Source: Rubritepida flocculans DSM 14296 (GTDB lineage Bacteria; Pseudomonadota; Alphaproteobacteria; Acetobacterales; Acetobacteraceae). From it: a stretch of DNA of 64,000 nucleotides. Both the position numbers and the translations under genes were made by a program. Positions 48,257 to 56,847 of the stretch are shown in pieces (the first letter of the stretch is position 1; each line of letters starts with the position of its first letter). The DNA lies in NCBI RefSeq assembly GCF_000425365.1, contig NZ_AUDH01000008.1, forward strand, positions 1 to 64,000, read 5' to 3'. Below the pieces are notes generated by a model. The model saw only the letters and a list, made by a program, of their open reading frames with translations, made no database searches and had not been told where the DNA came from.

Positions 48257-49244
48257 TGCTCGCCTTCAGCGCGCCGATCACGTCCGCCACCTTCACCCCG
48301 TCGGCGCGCGCGGCGAAGGAGAGGGCCATGCGGTGGCGCAGCACTGGCTCGGCCAGCGCCAGCACATCGTCCAGGCTGGGGGCGAGGCGGCCGTCCAGCA
48401 CGGCGCGGGCGCGCGTGGCGAGCATCAGCGCCTGCGCCGCGCGGGGGCCCGGGCCCCAGGCGAGGTTCTGGCGCACCTCGGGCAGCCCTTCCTCGGTGGG
48501 GCGGGCGCCGCGCACGAGCTTGAGGATGGCGTCCACCACCTGCTCGCCCACCGGGATGCGGCGGATGAGCTGCTGCGCGGCGATCAGCTCCCGCCCCGTC
48601 ATGGCCGGCGCGGGCTTCGCCTCGGCCGCGCCGGTGGTGGCGAGCAGCATGGCCCGCTCGGCCGCCGCGTCGGGGTAGTGCACCTCGATCTCGAGCAGGA
48701 AGCGGTCGAGCTGCGCCTCGGGCAGCGGGTAGGTGCCCTCCTGCTCGATGGGGTTCTGGGTGGCGAGGACGTGGAAGGGTTCGGGCAGGGGCAGGATCTG
48801 CCCGCCGATCGCCACCTTGCGCTCCTGCATCGCCTGCAGCAGCGCGGACTGGGTGCGCGGGCTCGCGCGGTTGATCTCGTCGGCCATCAGGAGCTGGCAG
48901 AAGATCGGCCCGGGCAGGAAGCGGAAGGCGCGCTTGCCGTGCGAATCCTCCTCGAGCACCTCGCTGCCCAGGATGTCGGCGGGCATGAGGTCCGGCGTGA
49001 ACTGCACGCGCCGCTCCTCGAGCCCCATCACCGTGCCCAGCGTCTCGACGAGCCTGGTCTTGCCCAGGCCCGGCACGCCGACCAGCAGCACATGCCCGCC
49101 CGAGAGCAGGGTGATGAGCGTCTGCTCCACCACCTCCTCCTGGCCGAAGATCACCCGGCCGATGGACTGGCGGGCCTTCTGCAGCCGCGCGCCCAGCGCC
49201 TCGATCTCGGAGAGCAGGGAGTCGGTGTCGGACACTTCACCCAT
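48249..49244 (-). CDS. MoxR-family AAA+ ATPase
   Basis: This protein of about 331 residues has Walker A GVPGLGKTRLVETL, Walker B LLMADEINRASP, the sensor region ATQNPIEQEGTYPLPEAQ, and the C-terminal AAA lid. MoxR ATPases are thought to help fold or insert metals into partner VWA proteins. Here the partners are the downstream DUF58 and VWA-like proteins. The start at 49244 is preferred because the family begins at about this point; the in-frame ATG at 49307 would add 21 unusual residues. Both have modest ribosome sites. It heads the module, divergent from DUF1285. Confidence 0.92.
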   Translation of the reverse strand: MGEVSDTDSLLSEIEALGARLQKARQSIGRVIFGQEEVVEQTLITLLSGGHVLLVGVPGLGKTRLVETLGTVMGLEERRVQFTPDLMPADILGSEVLEEDSHGKRAFRFLPGPIFCQLLMADEINRASPRTQSALLQAMQERKVAIGGQILPLPEPFHVLATQNPIEQEGTYPLPEAQLDRFLLEIEVHYPDAAAERAMLLATTGAAEAKPAPAMTGRELIAAQQLIRRIPVGEQVVDAILKLVRGARPTEEGLPEVRQNLAWGPGPRAAQALMLATRARAVLDGRLAPSLDDVLALAEPVLRHRMALSFAARADGVKVADVIGALKASIG

Positions 49245-49353
49245 GTGGTCGCGGTCCCCATATTGACGAGGGGTGGGGCCGGTGCTGCCTTCCCCCGCCT
49301 GATCCATCGGCCCTCACCAGGGCCGCACACCCCGGGAGTCGTCAGGGAAGCCT

Positions 49354-49965
49354 ATGCCGCCGGATCGCCGCAACAAAGCGTCGAATGGTGCCACGGCGCC
49401 GGAATGGACGCGCGGCGCGGCGGCCCTGGCGCCGATGCGGGCAAAGCAGGATTGCGGTGACCTCGACATGCGCATCGCGCGCGACGGCACCTGGTACTAC
49501 AAGGGCTCGCCCATCGGCCGGAAGGAGCTGGTCTGCCTCTTCGCCTCCGTGCTCAAGCGCGAGGCCGATGGCGGCTACGTCCTCGAAACCCCGGTGGAGC
49601 GCGCGCGCATCACGGTGGAGGACGCGCCCTTTATCGCCGTCGAGATGGTCTGGCGCGACTGCGACTGCGGCGATGGCCTCGCACCCAAGCAGTGCCTGAG
49701 CTTCCGCACCAACTGCGACCAGGTGGTGACGGCGGGGCCGAAGCACCCGATCCGCGTGCATCTCGATCCGCGCACGCGCGAGCCGCGGCCCTACATCACC
49801 GTCCGCGAGGGGCTGGAGGCGAAGATCACCCGCGCGGTGTTCTACGAGCTCGTCGCGCTCGCCGTGCCCGAGCGGGTGGACGGGCGCGAGGTGATGGGCG
49901 TCTGGAGCGAGGGGATGTTCTTCCCCATCGACGAGATCACCGCCCTCGACATGGCCGCGGAGTGA
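49354..49965 (+). CDS. DUF1285 domain-containing protein
   Basis: This 203-residue cytosolic protein begins with a basic, low-complexity N-terminus, followed by the DUF1285 core DMRIARDGTWYYKGSPIGRKELV, PVERARITVEDAPFIAVEM, CLSFRTNCDQVV and PRPYITVREGLEAKITRAVFYELV. Function unknown. In alphaproteobacteria this family sits upstream of the NUDIX and CCA transferase genes, as here. Its stop overlaps the NUDIX start (GTGA). The start was chosen at ATG 49354, with a GGGAAG site. The exact N-terminus is uncertain. Confidence 0.88.
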   Translation: MPPDRRNKASNGATAPEWTRGAAALAPMRAKQDCGDLDMRIARDGTWYYKGSPIGRKELVCLFASVLKREADGGYVLETPVERARITVEDAPFIAVEMVWRDCDCGDGLAPKQCLSFRTNCDQVVTAGPKHPIRVHLDPRTREPRPYITVREGLEAKITRAVFYELVALAVPERVDGREVMGVWSEGMFFPIDEITALDMAAE

Positions 49966-50552
49966 CCCCGGAGGAATTGCGCGCGCGCCTCGCCCGGCCG
50001 GGGCTCTTCGCCGGGCTCGCGCCCTCTTTCGCCGATGACGCGCCGGGCGCACCCCGCCCGCCCGTGCGCCCCGCCGCGGTGCTGGTGCCCCTGGTGCTCG
50101 ACCCCGAGCGGCCCTTCGTCCTGCTCACGCGGCGCGCGGCGCATCTCTCCTCCCACCCCGGCCAGGTCAGCTTCCCCGGCGGGCGCATCGAGCCGGGCGA
50201 GACGCCAGAGGAGGCCGCGCTGCGCGAGGCGGAGGAGGAGGTGGGCCTCGCGCGCGACTTGCCGGAGCTGCACGGGCGCATGCCCGCCCACCGCACCGGC
50301 ACGGGCTATGAGATCACGCCCGTGCTCGGGCTGCTCGCCCCCGGCTTCGCCCTGCGCCCCGACCCGGCCGAGGTGGCGCACGCCTTCGCCTTCCCGCTCG
50401 CCACGCTGCTCGATCCCGCCGCCCCGCGGCGCGAGCGCGCGGAGTGGAAGGGGCGGCTGCGCGAATACTGGGTCTGGCCGCATGAGCAGGAGCGCATCTG
50501 GGGCGCCACGGCGAGCATCCTCCTCACCCTCGCGCGCGCGCTGCGCGGATGA
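49962..50552 (+). CDS. CoA pyrophosphatase (NUDIX hydrolase)
   Basis: This 196-residue NUDIX protein has the box GRIEPGETPEEAALREAEEEVGL (pattern Gx5Ex7REUxEExGU), preceded by LTRRAAHLSSHPGQVSFPGG, which is typical of CoA diphosphatases (YeaB/NudL). The GTG start at 49962 overlaps the DUF1285 stop by four bases. Likely hydrolyses CoA or its derivatives to 4'-phosphopantetheine and 3',5'-ADP. Confidence 0.9.
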   Translation: MTPEELRARLARPGLFAGLAPSFADDAPGAPRPPVRPAAVLVPLVLDPERPFVLLTRRAAHLSSHPGQVSFPGGRIEPGETPEEAALREAEEEVGLARDLPELHGRMPAHRTGTGYEITPVLGLLAPGFALRPDPAEVAHAFAFPLATLLDPAAPRRERAEWKGRLREYWVWPHEQERIWGATASILLTLARALRG

Positions 50553-50612
50553 GCGTCGCGCCCTCGCGCAACGGCCCTGGCGACCCCTGCTGGGCGACCC
50601 CAACTGCATGAC

Positions 50613-50870
50613 ATGGCCATCATCCTCGGACTGCTGTTCTTCGCCGCGCCCTTCCTGCTCTACGCGCTGTGGTGGCGGCTCTCGGGCGCGCAGGGTGCCA
50701 AGGGGCCGCCGGTGATCGCGCTGGCGCTCGGGCTGCTCGGGGTCGCGGCGGCGCTGGCCGGGGCGGTCCACTACGGGCTCTCGCGCAGCTTCGAGCGCGG
50801 CGAGGCCTATGTGCCCGCGCGCATCTCGCCCGAGGGCCAGGTGATCCGCGGCGAGGGGAGGCCGCGCTGA
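50613..50870 (+). CDS. Small DUF6111-type membrane protein
   Basis: This 85-residue protein has two membrane helices, FFAAPFLLYALWWRL and VIALALGLLGVAAALAGAV, with a charged C-terminus ending GEGRPR. I associate it with DUF6111 because of its place between NUDIX and CCA transferase genes in alphaproteobacteria. No function is known. Its last codons contain the ribosome site for the following gene. Confidence 0.72.
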   Translation: MAIILGLLFFAAPFLLYALWWRLSGAQGAKGPPVIALALGLLGVAAALAGAVHYGLSRSFERGEAYVPARISPEGQVIRGEGRPR

Positions 50871-52051
50871 GCCTGCCCGCCTTCCTTGCCGCGCCAGCGC
50901 CGATGGGCGTCTTCGCCGCGCTGCCCGGGGCGCGCGCGGTGGGCGGCTGCGTGCGCGACCACCTGGCCGGGCTGCCGGTGCAGGACATCGACATGGCCGC
51001 ACCCTTCCCGCCCGAGGAGATCATGGCCCGGCTGCGCGCCGCGGGCTTCAAGGTGTTCGAGACCGGCCTCGCGCACGGCACCGTCACCGCCGTGCTGCAG
51101 CGCCAGCCCATCGAGGTGACGAGCCTGCGCCGCGATGTCGTGACCGACGGCCGCCACGCGCAGGTGGCCTGGACCACCGACTGGCGCGAGGACGCGGCGC
51201 GGCGCGACTTCACCATCAACGCCATGTCGCTCGACGCGGCGGGCGGGCTGCACGACTATTTCGGCGGCCTCGAGGATCTGCGCGCGCGCCGTGTGCGCTT
51301 CGTGGGCGATGCGGCGACGCGGCTCGCCGAGGATTATCTCCGCGCGCTGCGCTTCTTCCGCTTCCAGGCCCGCTATGGCGGCCCCGAGCCGGACGCGACG
51401 GCCCTCGCCGCCATCCGCGCCGCCGTGCCGGGCCTCGCCCGCCTTTCGGCGGAGCGCGTCTGGATGGAGATCAAGCGCCTGCTCGCCGCGCCGGACCCGC
51501 GCGCCGCGCTGGCCCTGATGCGCGAGACCGGGGTGCTCGCCGCCGTGCTGCCCGAGGCCGGGGAGCCCGCGCGGCTGGACGCCGCCATCGCGGAAGGGGC
51601 GGGCGATGTGCTGCTGCGGCTCGCCATGCTGCTGCCGCTCGGGACGGACATCGGCGCGCTGGCCCGGCGGCTGCGCCTGTCGGGCGAGGAGCGCGCGCGG
51701 CTGCTCGCGCTGCATCGCGGGGCGGCGCTGCCCGCGGGGCGGGATGCGCGCAGTCTGCGCCGCTTCGCCGCCGAGCTGGCCGAGCGCGGCCTCGCCACCC
51801 CCTTCGAGGCCGCGCTGGTGGCCAAGGCCGAGGCGCCCGGGCTCGACCTCGCGCCCTTCCGCGCTCTGCCCGAAGGGCCGCACTTCCCGGTGCAGGGGCG
51901 CGATGGCCTGGCGCTCGGCATCCCGCCGGGGCCGCGCCTCGGGGCGCTGCTGGAGGAGCTGCGCCGCTGGTGGCTGGAGGGGGGCGCCGAGGCGGACCGC
52001 GCGGCCTGCCTCGCGCGGCTGGGGGAACTGGCCCGGCGCGACGCAAGCTGA
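50867..52051 (+). CDS. CCA tRNA nucleotidyltransferase / polyA polymerase head-domain protein, probable CTG start
   Basis: This class II nucleotidyltransferase of about 394 residues adds or repairs the tRNA CCA end. Motifs are AVGGCVRDHLAG, the catalytic DIDMA, RRDFTINAM, and the arginine-rich LRALRFFRFQARYG. The start appears to be CTG at 50867 (CTGA overlap with the DUF6111 stop), preceded by GAGGGGAGG at 50853-50861, 5 nt away. The first in-frame ATG, at 50903, has no ribosome site and would remove the first 12 residues, which are partly hydrophobic. No other GTG/TTG fits. Confidence 0.82.
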   Translation: MSLPAFLAAPAPMGVFAALPGARAVGGCVRDHLAGLPVQDIDMAAPFPPEEIMARLRAAGFKVFETGLAHGTVTAVLQRQPIEVTSLRRDVVTDGRHAQVAWTTDWREDAARRDFTINAMSLDAAGGLHDYFGGLEDLRARRVRFVGDAATRLAEDYLRALRFFRFQARYGGPEPDATALAAIRAAVPGLARLSAERVWMEIKRLLAAPDPRAALALMRETGVLAAVLPEAGEPARLDAAIAEGAGDVLLRLAMLLPLGTDIGALARRLRLSGEERARLLALHRGAALPAGRDARSLRRFAAELAERGLATPFEAALVAKAEAPGLDLAPFRALPEGPHFPVQGRDGLALGIPPGPRLGALLEELRRWWLEGGAEADRAACLARLGELARRDAS

Positions 52052-52063
52052 TAGCCGGGGCGG

Positions 52064-53809
52064 ATGCCCGAGACGAAGAGCCTCACCCTGCTGCGCCGCT
52101 TCTGGCGCGACCACCTCCAGGCCGAGCGCGGACGCCTGATCGTCGCGCTGCTCTGCACGCTCGGGCTCGCGGGGGTGACGGCGCTCTACCCCGTGATCAT
52201 CCAGCAGGCCTTCGACCTGTTCACGCGCGGGGAGACGGAGGCGCTGGTGTGGCTGCCGCTCGTCATCATCGGCGCGACCTCGGCGCGCGGCGGCTTCCTC
52301 TACCTGCAGCAGATCAACCTGCAGGGCGCAGCACTGGGCGCCATCGAGCATCTGCAGAACGCCCTGTTCCGCGCGCTGACGCGCGCCGACCTCGCGGTGG
52401 TGGCGGCCGAGGCCCCGGCCCGCCAGGCCAGCCGCTTCGTCACCGACGCCACGGCGGTGCGCGAGGGCGTCACGCGCAGCGTGAACGGCATCGGCGATGT
52501 GCTGACCATCGGCGGGCTCGTCGCCTCCATGCTCTGGCTCGACTGGCAGCTCGCGCTGCTGGCCGCGCTGCTCTATCCGGTCGCGGCCTGGCCCATCACC
52601 GCCATCGGCCGGCGCGTGCGGCGCGCGGCCTCCGGGATGCAGGACCGCGCGGGCGAGACGGCCGCGCTGCTGAACGAGAGCTTCGCCGCGGCCCCCGTGA
52701 TCCGCACCTACCGGCTGGAGGCGCAGGAGGAGGCGCGCGCCGCGCGCGCCTTCGCCGCCTGGCGCGAGAGCCTGACGCGCATGGCCCGCGCGCGCGCGCG
52801 CATCGACCCGATCCTGGAGGCGCTGGGCGGCCTCACCGTCGCGCTGGTGCTGGTGGTGGTGGGCTGGCGCGTGAGCACGGGGCAGGGGACCATCGGCGAG
52901 TTCACCGGCTTCATCGCCGCGGTGCTCATCGCCGCGCGCCCGGTGCGCGCGCTGGGCACGCTGAACGCCGCGCTGCAGGAGGGCTTCGCCGGGCTCGCGC
53001 GCGTCTTCGCCGCGATGGACGCGCCGCGCGCCATCGCCGATTCGCCCGGCGCGCGCCCGCTGCCCGAGGGGCGCGGCGACATCCGCTACGAGGCCGTGGC
53101 CTTCCGTTATCCGGGCCGCGCCGAGCCGGCCATCGCGCACCTCGATCTTCACGCGCGGCCGGGCGAGACGGTGGCGCTGGTCGGCCCCTCGGGGGCGGGG
53201 AAATCCACCGCGCTCGCGCTGCTGCCGCGCCTCTACGACCCGAGCGCGGGGCGCATCCTGCTCGACGGCGCCGAGATCCGCGAGGTGACGCTCGCGAGCC
53301 TGCGCGACGCCATCGCCTTCGTGGGCCAGGAGGCGGTGATCTTCGACGACACGGCCTTCGCCAACATCGCCTGCGGCCGGCCGGGCGCCACGCGCGCCGA
53401 GGTGGAGCAGGCCGCGCGCGCCGCCCGCGCGCACGCCTTCATCGCGGCGCTGCCCCAGGGCTACGACACGCCGCTCGGGCCCGGCGGCGGGCGGCTCTCG
53501 GGCGGGCAGCGCCAGCGCGTGAGCCTCGCGCGCGCCCTGCTGCGCAACCCGCGCGTGCTGCTGCTCGACGAGGCGACCAGCGCGCTCGACGCCGAGAACG
53601 AGGCCGCGGTGCAGGCCGCCCTCGCCACGCTGCGCGCGGGGCGCACCACCCTCGTCATCGCGCATCGCCTCGCCACCGTGCAGAACGCGGACCGCATCCT
53701 GGTGATGGAGGCGGGGCGGGTGGTGGAGGAGGGCAGCCACGCGGCGCTGATGGCGCGCGATGGGCTCTACGCCCGGCTGGTGCGCAGCCAGGCCTTCGCC
53801 GCCGCATAG
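52064..53809 (+). CDS. ABC transporter, fused permease and ATP-binding domains (MsbA-like half-transporter)
   Basis: This 581-residue exporter half has six N-terminal membrane helices (residues about 20-310) and a C-terminal nucleotide-binding domain. The domain shows Walker A GPSGAGKST (near 375), signature LSGGQRQRVSLARA, and Walker B LLLLDEATSALD with the H-loop AHR. It should function as a homodimer, exporting lipid or peptide-like substrates. It starts 12 bp after the CCA gene. Substrate not predictable. Confidence 0.9.
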   Translation: MPETKSLTLLRRFWRDHLQAERGRLIVALLCTLGLAGVTALYPVIIQQAFDLFTRGETEALVWLPLVIIGATSARGGFLYLQQINLQGAALGAIEHLQNALFRALTRADLAVVAAEAPARQASRFVTDATAVREGVTRSVNGIGDVLTIGGLVASMLWLDWQLALLAALLYPVAAWPITAIGRRVRRAASGMQDRAGETAALLNESFAAAPVIRTYRLEAQEEARAARAFAAWRESLTRMARARARIDPILEALGGLTVALVLVVVGWRVSTGQGTIGEFTGFIAAVLIAARPVRALGTLNAALQEGFAGLARVFAAMDAPRAIADSPGARPLPEGRGDIRYEAVAFRYPGRAEPAIAHLDLHARPGETVALVGPSGAGKSTALALLPRLYDPSAGRILLDGAEIREVTLASLRDAIAFVGQEAVIFDDTAFANIACGRPGATRAEVEQAARAARAHAFIAALPQGYDTPLGPGGGRLSGGQRQRVSLARALLRNPRVLLLDEATSALDAENEAAVQAALATLRAGRTTLVIAHRLATVQNADRILVMEAGRVVEEGSHAALMARDGLYARLVRSQAFAAA

Positions 53810-53957
53810 CGCATCGCGGCTGGCCGGGATGGGCCATGCCGCGGCGCGCTCTAGACAGGCGCGCTTCTTGTCGAAACCGTAAGGATTTCACCGCAACGTC
53901 ACGCCATCCCCCGCCCCGCGCGCGGCATACAGCGCCGCGGTGATGGGCGGAGCGGGC

Positions 53958-55094
53958 ATGGCGAGCGTCTCCCTGGAGGGCATCGGCAAGCGGTTCGGCG
54001 CCACGCCCGTGCTGCAGGGCGTGTCGCTCGACGTGGCGGATGGCGAGTTCCTCGCCCTGCTCGGCCCCTCGGGCTGCGGCAAATCCACGCTGCTGCGCAT
54101 CATCGCCGGGCTCGAGGGCTGCAACGCCGGCACGGTGCGCCTCGATGGGCAGGACGTGACGGAGCTGCCGGCCAAGGCGCGCAACCTCGCCATGGTGTTC
54201 CAGAGCTACGCGCTCTATCCGCACATGACGGTGCGGCGGAACATCGCCGCGCCGCTGGAGCTGCGCCGGCTCTCCGCCTGGCGGCGGCCGCCGCTGCCGG
54301 GGGCGCTGCTGCCCTCGGCGCGGGCCATCCGCGCGGGCATCGCGGCCGAGGTGGCGCAGGTGGCCGAATCCCTCGGCCTGTCGGCGCTGCTCGACCGCCG
54401 CCCCGCGCAGCTTTCGGGCGGGCAGCGCCAGCGCGTGGCGCTCGCCCGCGCCATGGTGCGCCGGCCCGCCGCCTTCCTGATGGACGAGCCGCTCTCCAAC
54501 CTCGACGCGCGGCTGCGCGGCGAGGCGCGCGAGGAGATCGTGGCGCTGCAGCGCCGCCTCGGCGCCACCGTGATCTACGTCACCCACGACCAGGCCGAGG
54601 CGATGGCGATGGCCGACCGCGTGGCGGTGATGCAGGCCGGCCGTCTGCTGCAGGTGGCGCCGCCGCAGGCGCTCTACGACGCGCCGGCCTCGCTGGAGGT
54701 GGCGCGCTTCGTCGGCTCCCCGCCCATGAACATCCTGCCCGCGCGCATCGGCCTGGGCGGGCGGGTGGAGGTGGAGGGCGTGGCGCTGCCCTTCCACGGC
54801 CCGGCCTGCCCCGGGCCGCGCCTGGGCGTGCGGCCCGAGGCCTGGGCGCTCGGCGCGGAGGGGCTGCCCGCCCGGCTCTCGCGCATCGAGCGGCTGGGGG
54901 CGGAGGCCATCCTGCACGCCGCCCTCGCCGGCTCGGGCACGGTCGTGACGGTGCGCCTCGCGCCCGAGCAGGCGGCGGGGCTCTCCCCCGGGCAGGCGCT
55001 GCACCTGACGCCGCGCGCGGCGCATCTCTTCGACGAGGAGGGGCTGCGGCGGCCGCTGCACGCCACCCTCCCGCAGCATGCGGACCATGGCTGA
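53958..55094 (+). CDS. ugpC: ABC transporter ATP-binding protein, UgpC-type
   Basis: This 378-residue CUT1-type ATPase shares the MalK/UgpC plan: Walker A GPSGCGKST, signature LSGGQRQRVALARA, Walker B FLMDEPLSNLDA, and a C-terminal MOI/TOBE domain. A short insertion (SAWRRPPLPGALLPSAR) sits between the Walker A half and the helical domain. ATG 53958 is chosen because of the GGAG site and the typical MASVSLEGIGKRF start. It shares 8 or more bases with the first permease gene. The naming follows the gene set. Confidence 0.88.
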   Translation: MASVSLEGIGKRFGATPVLQGVSLDVADGEFLALLGPSGCGKSTLLRIIAGLEGCNAGTVRLDGQDVTELPAKARNLAMVFQSYALYPHMTVRRNIAAPLELRRLSAWRRPPLPGALLPSARAIRAGIAAEVAQVAESLGLSALLDRRPAQLSGGQRQRVALARAMVRRPAAFLMDEPLSNLDARLRGEAREEIVALQRRLGATVIYVTHDQAEAMAMADRVAVMQAGRLLQVAPPQALYDAPASLEVARFVGSPPMNILPARIGLGGRVEVEGVALPFHGPACPGPRLGVRPEAWALGAEGLPARLSRIERLGAEAILHAALAGSGTVVTVRLAPEQAAGLSPGQALHLTPRAAHLFDEEGLRRPLHATLPQHADHG

Positions 55095-55998
55095 GCCGCT
55101 GCGCCGCTCCGGCGCGCGGCCCGGCGCGCGGGCCGAGCAATGGGCCGCTTGGCTGCTCGGGCTGCCCGCCTTCCTGCTGATGTGGGCCATGCTGCTCGGC
55201 CCCGCGCTGGCGGTGATCCTGCTCTCCTTCACCGACTGGAGCTTCGGCGAGGCGGAGCTGCGCTGGCACGGGCTCGGCAACTACCTCGAGCTCTGGGGCG
55301 ACCGCGTCTTCTGGGTCAGCCTGCGCAACACGCTGATCTACGTGGGCGTGAGCGTGCCGGCGACGGTCGCGCTCGGTCTGCTCGCGGCGATCCTGATCGA
55401 GGGGGCGGGGCGCGGGCGCGGCCTCTACCGCGCGCTGTATTTCCTGCCCGTCGCCTCCACCCTGCTCGGCATGGCGCTGGTGTGGGAGTTCATGCTGCAC
55501 CCGCGCGTGGGCTTCGTGAACCAGGTGGTGGCGGCGCTGGGCTTCGCCCGGCGCGACTGGCTGAACGATCCCGACCTCGCGCTGCTCGCGCTCGCGGCCA
55601 TCGGGGTGTGGCAGAATCTGGGCCTCGCCATGGTGCTGTTCATGGCCGGGCTGCAGGCCATCCCGGCCGATCTCTATGAGGCGCTGGCGCTCGACGGCGC
55701 GGATGGCGCCTGGGAGCGCTTCCGCCGCATCACCTGGCCGCTGCTCGGCCCCGCCCTCGTCTTCGTCATGGCGATCATGGCGATCCGCAGCTTCCAGGTC
55801 TTCGACACGGTGGCGGTGCTGACCGAGGGCGGGCCGCAGAAATCCACCGAGGTGCTGCTCTACACCATGGTGCAGAACGGCTTCACCTTCCTCCGCTCCG
55901 CCTATGGCGCGGCGATCACGGCCGTCTTCCTCGCCTTCACCCTGGCGCTGACGCTGGCGCAGACCTGGCTGCTCGAGAGGAGGGCGCATTATGGCTAG
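55078..55998 (+). CDS. ugpA: Sugar/glycerol-3-phosphate ABC transporter permease, UgpA-type
   Basis: This 306-residue permease has six membrane helices and the inner-membrane EAA loop EALALDGADGAWERFRRITWPLLGP. Two ATGs (55078, 55087) are possible starts, both overlapping ugpC. It overlaps the next gene by 8 bp. CUT1-family assignment is clear. Glycerol-3-phosphate specificity is inferred from the paired phosphodiesterase and receptor. Confidence 0.88.
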   Translation: MRTMAEPLRRSGARPGARAEQWAAWLLGLPAFLLMWAMLLGPALAVILLSFTDWSFGEAELRWHGLGNYLELWGDRVFWVSLRNTLIYVGVSVPATVALGLLAAILIEGAGRGRGLYRALYFLPVASTLLGMALVWEFMLHPRVGFVNQVVAALGFARRDWLNDPDLALLALAAIGVWQNLGLAMVLFMAGLQAIPADLYEALALDGADGAWERFRRITWPLLGPALVFVMAIMAIRSFQVFDTVAVLTEGGPQKSTEVLLYTMVQNGFTFLRSAYGAAITAVFLAFTLALTLAQTWLLERRAHYG

Positions 55999-56821
55999 GC
56001 GCGCCCTGCTGCCCGAGATCATCCGGCACGCCGTGCTGATCATGGGCGCGGCGGCGATGGTCTCGCCCTTCGTCGTGATGGTGGCGATCAGCCTCAAGCC
56101 GCCGGGCGAGATCTTCGCGCCGCAGTTCAGCCTGCTGCCGCAGCAGTGGCACGCCTTCGAGAACTACCGCGACGCCTTCACGCGCGTGCCGCTGGCGCGC
56201 TTCCTGCTGAACGGCTTCCTCGTCACCTTCTGCATCTTCGCGGCCCAGGCGGCCACCGCGCTGCCCATGGCCTATGCGCTGGCCAAGCTGCGCTGGGCGG
56301 GGCGGGGGGCCGCCTTCGCGCTGGTGCTGCTCGCGCTGCTCGTGCCGCCGCAGGTGCCGGCCATCCCGCTCTACATCGCGCTGTGGCAGCTCGATCTGCT
56401 CGACAGCTACGCCGCGATCATCCTGCCCTCGACCATCAGCGTCTTCGGCATCTTCCTGATGCGGCAGTTCTTCCGCACGGTGCCCGACGACCTGATCGCG
56501 GCCGCACGCATGGACGGGATGAGCGAGTTCGCCATCACCTGGCGGATCATGCTGCCCACCGCCTATCCGGCGCTCGCGGCCTTCGCCTGCCTCAGCTTCA
56601 TCTGGAACTGGAACGAGTTCTTCTGGCCCTACATCGCGATCCAGAGCGAGCACCTGGCCACGCCGCCGCTCGGCATCGCGTTCTTCTCCAACGTGGAGGC
56701 CGGGACGAACTGGGGCCCGCTGATGGCCGCGGCCACCGTCGTCACCGCCCCGCTCGCCCTCGCCTTCCTCCTCGCGCAGCGCGCCTTCGTGCGCGGCGTG
56801 ACCATGACCGGCCTCAAGTGA
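55991..56821 (+). CDS. ugpE: Sugar/glycerol-3-phosphate ABC transporter permease, UgpE-type
   Basis: This 276-residue CUT1 permease has an EAA-like loop (IAAARMDGMSEFAITWRIMLP) and ends in the typical GVTMTGLK of MalG/UgpE permeases. It forms the membrane channel with UgpA. Overlaps the ugpA end by 8 bp, and is followed by ugpB after 26 bp with an AGGAGAGAGA site. Confidence 0.9.
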   Translation: MARRALLPEIIRHAVLIMGAAAMVSPFVVMVAISLKPPGEIFAPQFSLLPQQWHAFENYRDAFTRVPLARFLLNGFLVTFCIFAAQAATALPMAYALAKLRWAGRGAAFALVLLALLVPPQVPAIPLYIALWQLDLLDSYAAIILPSTISVFGIFLMRQFFRTVPDDLIAAARMDGMSEFAITWRIMLPTAYPALAAFACLSFIWNWNEFFWPYIAIQSEHLATPPLGIAFFSNVEAGTNWGPLMAAATVVTAPLALAFLLAQRAFVRGVTMTGLK

Positions 56822-56847
56822 CCCGCCACCCCCAGGAGAGAGACGCC

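Noticed and set aside
49245-49307. Longer MoxR start at 49307
   Set aside because: It would add 21 residues unlike the family N-terminus. Kept only as an alternative.
53868-53905. Possible Pho box upstream of ugpC (TTGTCGAAACC...TTTCACC)
   Set aside because: The repeats do not match CTGTCAT-type units at the right spacing. Too weak to list.
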